Source: Daldinia sp. FL1419
Lineage: Eukaryota > Ascomycota > Sordariomycetes > Xylariales > Hypoxylaceae
DNA: 64,000 nt
Direction of reading: 5' to 3'
Assembly (NCBI GenBank): GCA_025201765.1
Contig: MU623408.1
Location: forward strand, 62,001 to 126,000
Below are positions 47,197 to 58,255 of this stretch, one piece after another; position 1 is the stretch's first letter; each line of letters begins with the position of its first letter. Under the pieces are notes generated by a model. That model was not told where the DNA came from, searched no databases, and saw nothing but the letters and a program-made list of their open reading frames with translations. A program made the translations under genes and the position numbers.

Positions 47197-48225
47197 CTTG
47201 GCTCCGTCTCCGTCTGCGTCTGCGTCTCGGTCTCGTAATAAAAACAATAGAAAATAAAAATAAAAATAAAAGCTTAGATACCTAGGTAGGTTAGGTAGGT
47301 ACGTACCTCCATACCTAACCATAGGTACAAATTCCCAAGAAACAGGAGTTACCTAAAGTCCAAGCTGCAATTGGGATCCGAAGGAATGATATCATACCCC
47401 ACCCCCCAAAAACCAAAAACCGCCGGTCCGGAGCTCTTATCGAATTTATCGTCCCGCATCTACGGGCGGCTATACCTAATACCTATAATAAGGTAGGATG
47501 TAGCTACCTATAGTTGTTTACTTTAGGAAGGTGAGTATAGTCTATTCCAGGTGGTCAATCAATAGGCTATGCTCGTCTTAATTCTCAATCAGTTGTTTTA
47601 TTAACTAGGTTAGGTAGTTAGTTGGAATTTAACACTTTGCAGGTAGCTAGCTAGCTTAATTTCAGCACCGCTCAAATTATTAATCGAGTCTTGCGATTTA
47701 ATATGTCCTCCGAAATAGTTTTACTTACTATTCCTCGGCTCACCAGACTTATAACCATCTCTTCACAAGCTAGGTAGTCAGCAATCAACAATTCAGCATC
47801 TCAAACCCAACAAACAAGATCACCTGGTTAAAAATAATGCACCGCTTAATATTCTCCAGCCTTAGACTCCTAAGTATGAAGCCCCGTGATTCGCATCACA
47901 CTTTATCAAGTCTAACGTGTATTGGCAACACGTACACACACATGCTAAAACCCGCCTCGAGGAGAGAAAAGTCACCGATGCTAAAAAAGCCCGTAAAGTA
48001 CCAGGGGACAATAGTGGAAACAATTGCAATATGCCATGTTTCGTCCAGTCATATCTCTCTTCCCTAATACCCTTTTCTCACATACTCACACCTCCGTCAA
48101 CGCCGAATGTTTGCCTAAAAGAAACACGAAGAACAGACCGATTCGTCCATTTGTGGACAGTCGAACAACCGAACAACCGAACGCCAGAAGAAACTACCAA
48201 TCTAAAAATACGCTACAGTTTTCCC
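47197..48225. other. Spacer with promoter of the L2HGDH-like gene
   Basis: No gene seen. Next to 47197 are CGTCTG repeats on the minus strand and a dense cluster of CCTAGGTAGGTTAGGTAGGT-type motifs (47278-47335). More copies lie at 47495 and 47600-47650. The part near 48225 is the 3' flank of the coiled-coil gene. Confidence 0.5.
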
Positions 48226-49574
48226 TTACTCGTCCTTCACAGCTTCTACAACTGCAGTAGGTTGAACAGTGCTAGCAGATGTAGTGGCGGGAACAGCAGA
48301 AGACGAGCCTGGCCCGGTATCTTCCTCGGATACCGAAGTAGACTGTGTGAGATGTGAATGATGTGCCGGCTCCCGTGTCACTGACGTACTAGCATGAGCT
48401 TCACTAAGTTGGCGTTCTATATGTAAGTTAGTAATATGTTGCTATAAGATTGACAGTATTTTCTTACCGAGTTCCCGAATCCTGTGGCGCAACATCTGGT
48501 TCTCGCGGACTAGAGACTGGGTCTCAGCTTGGTAATAGGCGCTCTCGTCGCGAACCCCAGAAAGGAGCGGCTCTCCACTTTCCGCGCTGATAGACGTCGA
48601 TCTCATCCTAGGAGAAGGAGCGCCACGGCTGGGTGTTCTAGATCGGCGGTGGAGAGCATCGCGAGCTATGTCAAAGGAAGATCGCGGATGCGACAAGACC
48701 GGCGAACGGGGAACCGAAGTTGATGGTGCGGGGAAGGGCTGTTGAGCAGGGATATTCGGAAGCACCATGGAGCTAGATCTTTCCGAAGTAGGAGTCGCAT
48801 CTTCGGCGGCGACGCTTGTCTGGCTTTGACCTTGAGCTGCCTGGTATTGCTGGAGTTGAAGTTGTTGCTGGCGGATCATCTGTAAGAGCCGATTCTATCA
48901 CAACCCGGATTAGTTTATCTGAAACTTATTGTTGGAGAATAACTAGGCATATAGCTGTATAGCTGTATAGCTGCACCTACCACTTGCGCTTCCTGTTCCG
49001 CCTCGAGCTCTTGATGTAGCTCCCCTAAACTAGGAGCTCTATTGTGGTGGGGATCGCCGCCGGTGAGGAGGGGTGACGCAGAGATCGGCTGAGGGCTTGT
49101 GGCGCTGTGACCGCCGCTTCCACCTTCCGCCACCATTTCACCTGGTCCCGGGAGAGAAGGGTCGTTAAGTTGTAGATTCATCAATACCGTAGAACGCCGT
49201 CGGCCCATTTGTGGGGATTGTCGGTTTCGTGATAGAGAACTGCTAGAGGAGCCTGTAAGACATATGAAGTAAGCACGATTGTAGTGGCAATTGTAGTTGT
49301 AATTGTAGTTGCAGTTGTAGTTGTAGTTGTAGTCGAGTAAGATTTATTTATAAAAAGAAAATAAAAGAAAAAAAAGGAACTTACGCCGCATGGGTTCGTG
49401 TTGAAGACCCGCATTCATAGTCGCAGCAGCTTGCAACGAAATAGATGCAGACCGAGGAGAAGGTGAAGCCGACTCTCCACGAATAGCAGAGTCTCCGGTT
49501 CCGTTTAAAGAAGTCATGATGCGTGGTCGTGAAGATGGAGACGATGGTGGAAGTGAATTAAGATCAGGAGCCAT
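48226..49574 (-). CDS. Conserved-looking coiled-coil protein, function unknown
   Basis: Four exons (49574-49385, 49252-48981, 48894-48468, 48416-48226) join in frame to 359 residues from the ATG MAPDLNSLPPSSP. Two coiled-coil segments are clear: LGELHQELEAEQEAQV-NRLLQMIRQQQLQLQQ (about 135-175, across the second intron) and YYQAETQSLVRENQMLRHR with IRELERQLSEAH (about 265-300, across the third intron). The rest is low-complexity, Ser/Pro-rich. Introns are 132, 86 and 51 nt, with good donors and, in the last, a TACTAAC branch site. The second coil resembles a leucine zipper, but there is no basic region next to it, so I do not call it a transcription factor. I believe similar proteins exist in other Sordariomycetes, but no function is known to me. 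Confidence 0.85.
49283..49334. repeat. TTGTAG tandem repeat within an intron
   Basis: About eight imperfect TTGTAG/TTGTAA units lie inside the first intron of the coiled-coil gene. They account for much of its 132-nt length. Confidence 0.75.
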
Positions 49575-52500
49575 GCCGACGTTCAAGGACAAACTTGACT
49601 TAAAAGGTTGACGTATGAAATAGTAAATAAAAGTGGCTAGGTCACTAGGTCACCGGACGTCAATGTTACAAACGGTAACCACCTAACCTAGGAGTGTTTA
49701 GGCCAAGCCACCAAAGAACCGGCCAAGGAGGCTGGGAGGTCGTATGAGGGCACGAGGTAGAAAGGAAGGTGGAGATGAAGTTAGGTAAGAGCCCGTAAAA
49801 ATAAAAAGATGCAAAATATGCAGAATTACAATATGAAGGTGACGGTATTAATCGACAAATATGTTTAAAATAGGGATTATGACTCGGAGGTGATCATGGT
49901 ACAAAAGGCCGACGAGGGCAAGACGCACACGTATAACAAACAATTGTTTTTTTTTCTTCTTATTCTCCAAGCCTGCGGAGGCTGAGAAGTCTTGGAAAGT
50001 TAAGAAATTTTACCTTTTATGCGATGTTCAGGTGACGAGGAAGTCGAACGATGTTGTAGGTCTTTCTCTTTTGTTATTTCCTTTTTTTTTCTTGGATCGT
50101 GACCAAAGACAAGAACGGAAGCAACCAAATTTGATAGAGTTTGGTACTTGTCGGGTACTTAGGTACACTTGCTTATTTAACGTTGATTAATATGGTGCTT
50201 GTGCAAAGTTTGGCATAAACTCGTCAACTCTTCGCTACTGCTGCGTGCAGTAAAACGTAACTGCACCTTTTCGCTAGGTAGTTAAGGACATCACTTCTTA
50301 CGGGACATACATTATGCAGATGGGTTGGTGGGCTGTGGACCTACCTTGTGGGGAACTAGAGCTACCTAAGAATCGTACCTAGAAAAGTCGACCACTGACG
50401 TCAAAGCCCGGACTTCATATGTGCCTTTTTTGCCGTGGAGCGTGACCCCATATACATAACCTCTTGCCCCTAGGTTAGAACTTGGCCCCCCCAATTAACG
50501 TTTCTTTAACTAGTTATTATATAATATAACTAGGGATTATATAATCGTATTTCGAGGCTCCTTGCGGCTGGCGTTTGTGTTGTATCTCCTGAGCCGCACT
50601 TATCCACCAAGCCCATTTAATCTAAAGACCACGAGATGTCGTCAGGTACATACATAGTAGCTCCTCCAAAGGCAAAAATATATCTTGAGATATCACGAAA
50701 CTTGCATCCCATTCTAGATAGGTCGACAAGGTGGCTTGATAAACTTCGGGGTTGGTATCAAAGATTTTTGACGTATAATATTTACCTATATAAATGTGGA
50801 TGGAAGGTGAAATACTTTCTATCTGGCATTTTGATTATTTTCATATTCGTCTGGAATAATATTATTCTTTTGTAGATTACCTTACGAATGACGCAATAAA
50901 TTTTTATCGGTACTTAATAGCTATTAAAACATTAGGTGGGTATGGACCTACCTATACACCGGATCAATTCTCCGAAGTGATCTCGTGATTGCATTAAATT
51001 CAAAAGGAACCGAGAAGTCATTTGGGCATTATTTGGAATGATCTATGGATCAGGAGCTAATCCCAAAACTTAGAAAAACCAATAGGTAGGTGCCTACCTA
51101 GGTTAAAGGCTTAAAGCAACGTTTCCCCAGGAGTTGTGCATGTATCTTAGATCCAAACTCTAATTTGTTTCAAATTATAATAGGTCCAACTCTAAGTTCT
51201 TTGGAACCCTACCTCCTTAGGTTAGAGGCAAGGCAATCTAACATCTTCAACTCCGATCTTTAGCTTTTTCTATCCTCCTCGTCAATCAATCATAAAAAGA
51301 AAAACGACGAAAAATGGCGGCGGCGTGGTGTTGACCTAGTTTATAATTGAACACGCAAGATGATGCTCGAAGATTCCAAGACCAGCTCTCCAATATCGTG
51401 ATCGGATCGCGGCTTTTAGTAACCGGATCTTGAACGGCCAGGTAACCCCACGAACAGTCGCACCCGGTGATATCCCGTCATGAGAGAGAACCAATACCTT
51501 TCCGTATACTAGACCGGAGAGACTGGAAATAATATATGAACAAACCTATCTAGTTATGCATGTCTTACCGCGTAAAGGGTCCACCGGTTTGGGGAATCTG
51601 TTAGTTTTCCCCTTTTCGTAATACCCGATACCCCGGATTTTCTACTCTACTACATGGGAATCTCCTTTACGTTTGGCTGATTTTGTGTTATGTCTACATA
51701 GTAGATTCAGCTGCAGCGGGCTTAAGCACATCGCTACCGACCGAGCCTTGGCTGGGTAACTCCAGTTTGCTCTGAGCATTTTACCCCTGAGCTCAGCCTC
51801 CTCCCCCTATCTGGTCATATGTGCCGAAACACGCATGTACCAAGTGTCTTCCTACACACCAAGTCCAGAAGATATCTCGTTCGTATTCCCACGAATTAGA
51901 TATGCCCCAAAACATTATCCGGCTCCGGGACGGTAACACGTGGCGGTGTTTCGGAAGTTTCCACACGTTTGTATTGCGGCCAAGAATGCTGCCGGGATTT
52001 GAAGATTCGATAGCTTTACGGCTTTAGTGTATCTACGGGAACATATATCGCGTAAGCGCTGATGCGGATAAACCCACTATACGATGCGGATATACACGGA
52101 AAAAAGAAGAGAAAAACGAGTTCAAATCCGATGGAATATCCCGTCCAGACCCTCAAGCTAATTCTGGACAGTTTACTATGACGGTGCATTAGCATCATTC
52201 CCACATGGCATACTACTAGCTATGCAGAACCGGCGCCGTAGAGCAATAGGCACAGACGATGGCTCTTCCGTCTACTTTGGAAGCCGTGGAGCTAGTTAAC
52301 GCTTAAGAGTATGCGTCCCGTGGTTAGCGTAACGATACTAGTCGGCGCATACCAAAAAATCCACTCCCACGCTGGTGGATGCCTCGGCACAAGTGGGTTT
52401 ACTACGCTCTGGTGTCGACGGGATGCGGATACTTCGACCACAGTGATCGTCAAGTGTGTTTCGCTCGGGATTCCTGACCGGCAGAAGGTAGTATGTCAGG

Positions 52501-53562
52501 AACGTAAAAGCCGCTAAATAGGGGTCGCAATCCGGGACACGCGTAATCCCAATACTGTGGTTTTGGGGAGCTGCATCGTCCGTTGCATACGGGTGCGTTT
52601 CATCGCTGTTAGATGCGGGCTGGTAGACCAGTAATATCGCACAGCCGACGTCATCCTATGGACGTGGGCTGGAGGCTAGAACCGCTACTCGGCCTTACCT
52701 TACATACGGACATGGCATAGCGGTTGTACAGGTCGGCGAAGGAGATAGGGGATCAAAAAGTAAAGAATAGAATCAAAAAGCACCCGTATACTACGCAATA
52801 AGCTCACGAAAACTAGCAGAGGCCTCGCTACTCAGGAAGGGAAAAGATATGTGATTTGGGGTGCAGCTTTTCTGATCGGCAGACGGTGCATATAGGCGCA
52901 TCCGCATACATATTCTGCACCGATATCCAGGATCGTCGGCCTATGATTCGTCGGTACCTGAACTATTTGGGTTCAATACCGGCGTTCTTGTATGCACGGG
53001 ACGGCGTCGAGTCTTTTGTCGCCTCTACAGTTGGACCTATTAATTTAATGACCGGCTTCTTGCTGTGACAATAGATCGTCGGCTACTACCGATGCGGTCC
53101 CGGTGGTTCGGATCCCGTTAATGAGTAGGTCTCAGTCCTAGGTCTCAGTCCGAGGCCCCCTAGCGCGCGTGGCGGCCCTGTCGATAATCGATACCCCTGT
53201 TCGAGATGGCAGGCTTCCTCCCCTCGCTGGTCGATGCGATGTCTTTTTAGGAACCTTACATATGTATATGTACGCAGTATGTAGTTGACGACTACATATG
53301 GCGAACAAGCCGTCAACCACCCACGAACTGAAGTTATTATTCGTGCGAATATTTGATTGGCCCATGAGAATGCCCGTGATGGACAATTTTAAGGGGGATA
53401 TTTGTTGGATGCGCACCTATCAAGCCCCATTCCGAAACCCCACGGAGCGTATTTGTATTACGTTGGCTTGGCGCAGACGGTTGGTCAGAATTGTTGCTCA
53501 GCTGAAATGGCATTATCAAAAATAACCCATATAGCATAAATCCATGATCCTTTAGCTAGAAT

Positions 53563-53604
53563 TAGCTGGACATAGCTGGACATAGCTGGACATAGCTGGA
53601 CATA
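53563..53604. repeat. 10-bp tandem repeat, four copies
   Basis: Four exact head-to-tail copies of TAGCTGGACA lie in gene-free DNA. Confidence 0.9.
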
Positions 53605-55154
53605 AACGATCGTCGTATTATTAAAGGATATGATAGAAAAGCAATTACAACGACAAGCCGAGAGATTCCTTCGCCCTAGGCAACCCCTTTTAAGCATCAC
53701 AGGAGTCCACAGTAAGACTGGAATGGAACTTGGCAGAAGAAGCCAAGCAAGGGAGGCTTTTGAATCTTCACTAAGCTCAGCCGATATTGGACATTCCAGT
53801 TCCCCGGCCCGCTACTACAGGAACGATCAATACGGAACCTGATTGCGTCGCCGCGACGCAAAATCGGGTGCGAGTTTGCTGTAGTTAAGGGACAGAAGGA
53901 AGAATGAGGCTTTAGGGTTGTCAGAAGCAATATTATTTACGTCCTTTATCTTTTATCGACGGGGCGTACGAAATACGCAGACAATAGCGCTGTTGTACAT
54001 AGGGTAGCATAATATCTGGCATGTCTATTTCGTATATCTGCTGGCCGGACCATCTCCCCTAGCTTCATTAGCAGGGCAGAAAAGAGCAGGGCAGGGTTAA
54101 GTGCCGAGCTGCCAGTTGCCATGTGGTCTAGATGCGACAGTCTCCATAGGACTACTATGTAGATATATACCAAGCATAAACATAGCGCCTTGCTAGTTAA
54201 CTGGCCGTGCGTGAATTAATAGAGGTTATGATTGTTTACATTACCTATGACATCGCTACGTATGATGTTGTTCGTGGGTAAAGTTATCAAAAGATGTACC
54301 ACGTAAAGGAAGAATAATGCAGAGGGGAGCACAGGACGCAGGAAGTCGTATTTTCAAATTGAAATTAGTACCGACGAGAATGCGAGGTCAGCTGAGCTGA
54401 GAGAATCCGTAATGCAGCCCCATGCAACGATGCACCCGTCCACTTCCTGTGCCGCGGCACGACATGTCCACCGTAGGTCAAGGACAAGAAACGTGTTGGA
54501 CGGGTCTCACATTTGGGTACCCAACCCAAGCAAGCCGCAAATCTCGCGAATGCGGTCGGCGGCTATGGCATGTACCCTACACTAATGTAGATACCTAACC
54601 TAACCTAGTGTACTATATGTGCGTGTGTGTGTGAGAGAGAGCGAGGGGGAAGATGGATACCTATATGTCTAAATCTTATCTCCCGTCCCTTGTCTTTCAC
54701 GTTGGATACTAGGTTCATGTTACCTCTAACTAGTGTATGTATACATAGTTAAACCAGGTATGCGAGGCTGGTAGGGCTCTAGGTTATTGATCACGAGCCA
54801 ATATATTCAGAGATTCGGCTCGCTGCATACTGTTTTTGGCTGGGAGATTCTGGCATGGGCGTTCGCACCCCCGGGCTTAGGCTCCTAGCCAGGCCCATGG
54901 GCCTATTGAAGTCCCCACCGGTCCAGGGTGAGGCCTAATTTTGGATAATGATCGACGTGGGAAAGGGCACGGCGCTGTATTTCCGCCCGTTCGTCACATT
55001 AGTAGTAACGTGTGGGATCGCGTACGGCGTGCGGAATGGGATTTGAGGCTTCCATGTTATTAAGCCTCTGTATGCAATATGTAATAGTCTGCTGCAGCTT
55101 GCGACGGTATTGGCACATGCGAAGTAGACTATGTGACGAAAGGGGGTAGGTATG

Positions 55155-55206
55155 GATATGGGAGATGGGAGATGGGAGATGGGAGATGGGATATGGGATA
55201 TGGGGA
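55155..55206. repeat. 7-bp minisatellite, unit ATGGGAG/ATGGGAT
   Basis: About seven units of ATGGGAG and ATGGGAT occur in tandem, with all G on the plus strand. Confidence 0.85.
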
Positions 55207-56698
55207 CGAAGATGGGGGATGAAGATGGAGTTACCCAAAGGTATCTGATATCTGCAGAAGCGAGTCAGAAGCGAGTTAGAAGCGCCACAAAGAAGACCGT
55301 GCCTATATATGACCGTGTACTTTGAATGTCGGACAGACGGTCTAACACAAAGGCGCTGCAGGTTCCCGATGCGCAGATGCGCACGTTGCACATGTTGCGC
55401 ATATTGCGGGTTGAAAGAATCAATAGTCCCTCGAGAGAGCTCGCTTCGCATTGCCGGTTGGTGTTTAATGGGAGGCGATATCTACATGTCTACCTACGTC
55501 TCCTGGTCTGCCTGGCACACATCTACATAGCATGTAAATGGCCGGTACGATACAACCTTGGCCGTCACCTATCAACCTATAGACATGTATTGGATCAATA
55601 TCAAATGATTCAGTAATGATCAGTCTTGCTCCGACTCCGATTTCCCCATTTATCGGCACTTATATGAGCTTGCGTAGTACCGAATATAGACGCTCTACCG
55701 AGCTCTTCCAACTATTGAGGGGAATTGGGAGATGGGGAATGAGCTATTGCAGCCTTGAAAGACAAAATGTAACATCGAGGTTCGTCTCTCCTCTCTCTCT
55801 CTCTCCACTTGAAGGAGGACCAGAACAGAGAGAAGAGCGCTTGGCATTCGCATGCGGTGACGATGGCTTTCCCCGCTGCCACTGGACTCGTCACTGGATT
55901 ATTCAATACAAGCAATCCAGTGGGCAGCCCAGTAGCCTGCAGGCCCCAAGCATATGCTTCGCGGCTCATGAGCGAGATCACATCCTGGCACGTCGTTGAT
56001 TCGTCGTGGCTGTCAGGGGTCCAGGGGGGGTTGTCTCTTCCGCGGGCGCGTTTCTTCTCACAGGTTCAAAACAACATTGGAAACCACGGAAGCACGCAAT
56101 GTGACAAGCTTCTGGCTGCGGAATTATTTCAAGTAGACTACAATTGGACGTTGTAAGCACTTACGCGGGCGCCAATGGCTCGCAGAAGGAGGGGACATTT
56201 TTCCAGAGGCAAGGCGGGAGGTTTTTTTTTTCTTTCCTCTCCTTATCGAATACATACCTACATAAGTAAAAAGTAAAGTAAGAAAAAGACCAAAAAAAAA
56301 ACTTCCCTATACCCCAAATTGGGCTTCCCAACTAGGTCTCTCCGAGGCGTGAGGTGACGAGTGTCAGACAAACGTAAGATGTTAGCGCTCTTATCAGAGG
56401 CAGTGTTCGCGAGAAGAAAGGTAGCTTTCCCCATGTATTATATTGTTATGTATATTATTATGTATATTATTATATTATATATTAAGATAGTCTCTATATA
56501 TACATGTATATTTTATCTGTCGTGCTCGGCGCCTATCTGCCATTTTATTTGCGTATCATCAAAAGTCGATCGCATGCTGGATTCGACAAGACGAGATCAA
56601 GGACTGCAACGGATCACAAAATCCCACTCTTGTCAAATTCGTGGAATCGAAAAAACAAACCCAAAGAAGGAAACACACGATGAGAAAAATAAGAAAAC

Positions 56699-56723
56699 AA
56701 AAAAAAAAAAAAAAAAAAAAAAA
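56699..56723. repeat. A25 homopolymer tract
   Basis: An uninterrupted run of 25 A. It could be a polyA trace of a retrocopy, but no coding remnant is visible upstream. Confidence 0.9.
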
Positions 56724-58255
56724 CAAGAAACTAAGGTCAAACTGGTCCGTGATAGAAAATAAACCATGTCACGATCCTTGTAAAGCCTCAACCGGAAGAC
56801 AAGACCGCCTTACGAGCTACGAGTCTAGTACAAACTAGCGCTCGAGAATCCCACGAGTAAAATAGGAACGAATAGAGAATAGAGCCCGTAGCAGCCAAGC
56901 CGTACCCTCAGGTAAAAGGTATTCTTCAAGTACCGCTGCAGTCAAACATGGGTAAGCGTCCGCAAGTCCCGCACGGTCGATGGGCCGGAGCGCTGGAAGA
57001 AGATCCTTGGATCCTTACCGGGATGACACCCAAACACCCAAACCTGTTCCCCTTGCCGTCCAACATCCAACCCAATCCCCCATTCCCCAACCCACTTCCA
57101 CTTGCTTCAGTCAAGCAAAAGTTGCCTGCGAGCAGGGGGTTTGCGCGAATCCCAGCCAAGCCAAGGCTCGATTTTCTTTCATTTTTTTTTTCCCTTCCCT
57201 CTCTTCCCTCTCACCAGCGTGCATTGGGGGTCGCTAGTATTGGCACGTCTTACTTTCGGGGCTTGCTCTTGCACACATATGTATAAGCACATGGTATGGG
57301 GAGCAGAGTACGTGAGCTTCCTCGCTCTTCTCCCGCTCCCGCCCCCCCAAAAAAGCCATTCCCTCTTACATACCTACCTACATATGTAGTACATGCTTCA
57401 GGTGAAAAGTGAAGTATGAGACCGCGCGGGCAGAAACATCAACCTTGCTGCGACCTGCATAACTAGCATTGGACATACATCCTATTATACATCTACATCT
57501 ACGTCTACATTTACATTTACATATACATTACCTGGGACCTAGGACCTAGGATCTACCTCGACCTTAGCCAGGAACCCAGCAACCATTTTTCTTATGTATA
57601 TACTAGGACCAGGACTCGACCTGGCCCAAACCGCAAAGACCAAGTCCCTCTTCTGGGGCTTAGAAGAAAAAAGAAAAAGAAGAAAAAGCGGTTTCCTAAT
57701 TTCATCCATCTAAAAAGTCTCGTCTCCCGCCTTGCGGGCTGCCGGTCTAAGTCTTCACTCCTTTGCCCTAACTCCACCCTCTGGCCCAGTCCGCTTGCTG
57801 TCATCTACCGCTTAGCCTAGAGGCTATCCACGAGCTAGTCAGCCCCGTTGGACAAGTTCTGCCGACCTGGACCTTCTTTCCAAGGACAAACTGCATCTTC
57901 CGACTTACACGACGCAGGGTTACCTTGACTTCGTCGTCGCGGCCCCGTTACGTTTCCCCTCAGGATCTCGGTTGTCGACTGGCATTTCGGAGATTCGCGC
58001 GCTCTTAGGGCTATGTCTTGACCTAACCAGAACATCACATCACGTTACATGTCTATCTACCCCAGGTCTTATTGCCATCTGTGCGTCAATAGCTATATAC
58101 TTGCGCTCCATATGTTGATTAGATATACCACGTCATATCATCAAATCCAAGGATCTACTTATACATCTACCAGTATACTATAACAAAAAAAAGTTACTTA
58201 TACCATTTATATTAATATTTATCTTGCCACTAACTATTCAGCGCTCCAATAAAAC

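Larger units (their letters stand above)
49575..58255. other. Gene-poor region of about 8.7 kb
   Basis: I find no supported gene. The longest open frames (such as 50636-50875, 55616-55999, 55809-56156, 56361-56762) lack recognisable motifs and show no sensible splicing to neighbours. It holds TAGGTAGG-type motifs (50155, 51085-51110, 51215, 54590) and small tandem repeats at 53563 and 55155. An ATTATATTA-type tract lies at about 56440-56490 and a long A tract at 56699. The end near 58255 should contain the promoter of the PH-domain gene. Confidence 0.5.

Noticed and set aside
50636..50875. 79-codon frame with a hydrophobic C-terminus
   Set aside because: It could encode a small membrane peptide, but it lies in AT-rich DNA, has no supporting intron or motif, and hydrophobic codons are expected from T-rich sequence.
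52100..52125. GAGTTCAAATCCGAT, similar to a tRNA B box
   Set aside because: No A box at the right distance and no cloverleaf can be folded from the flanks.
55616..56156. Overlapping plus-strand frames of 127 and 115 codons
   Set aside because: They are in different frames over the same DNA with no motif in either, and the minus strand is also open. Not enough to call a gene.
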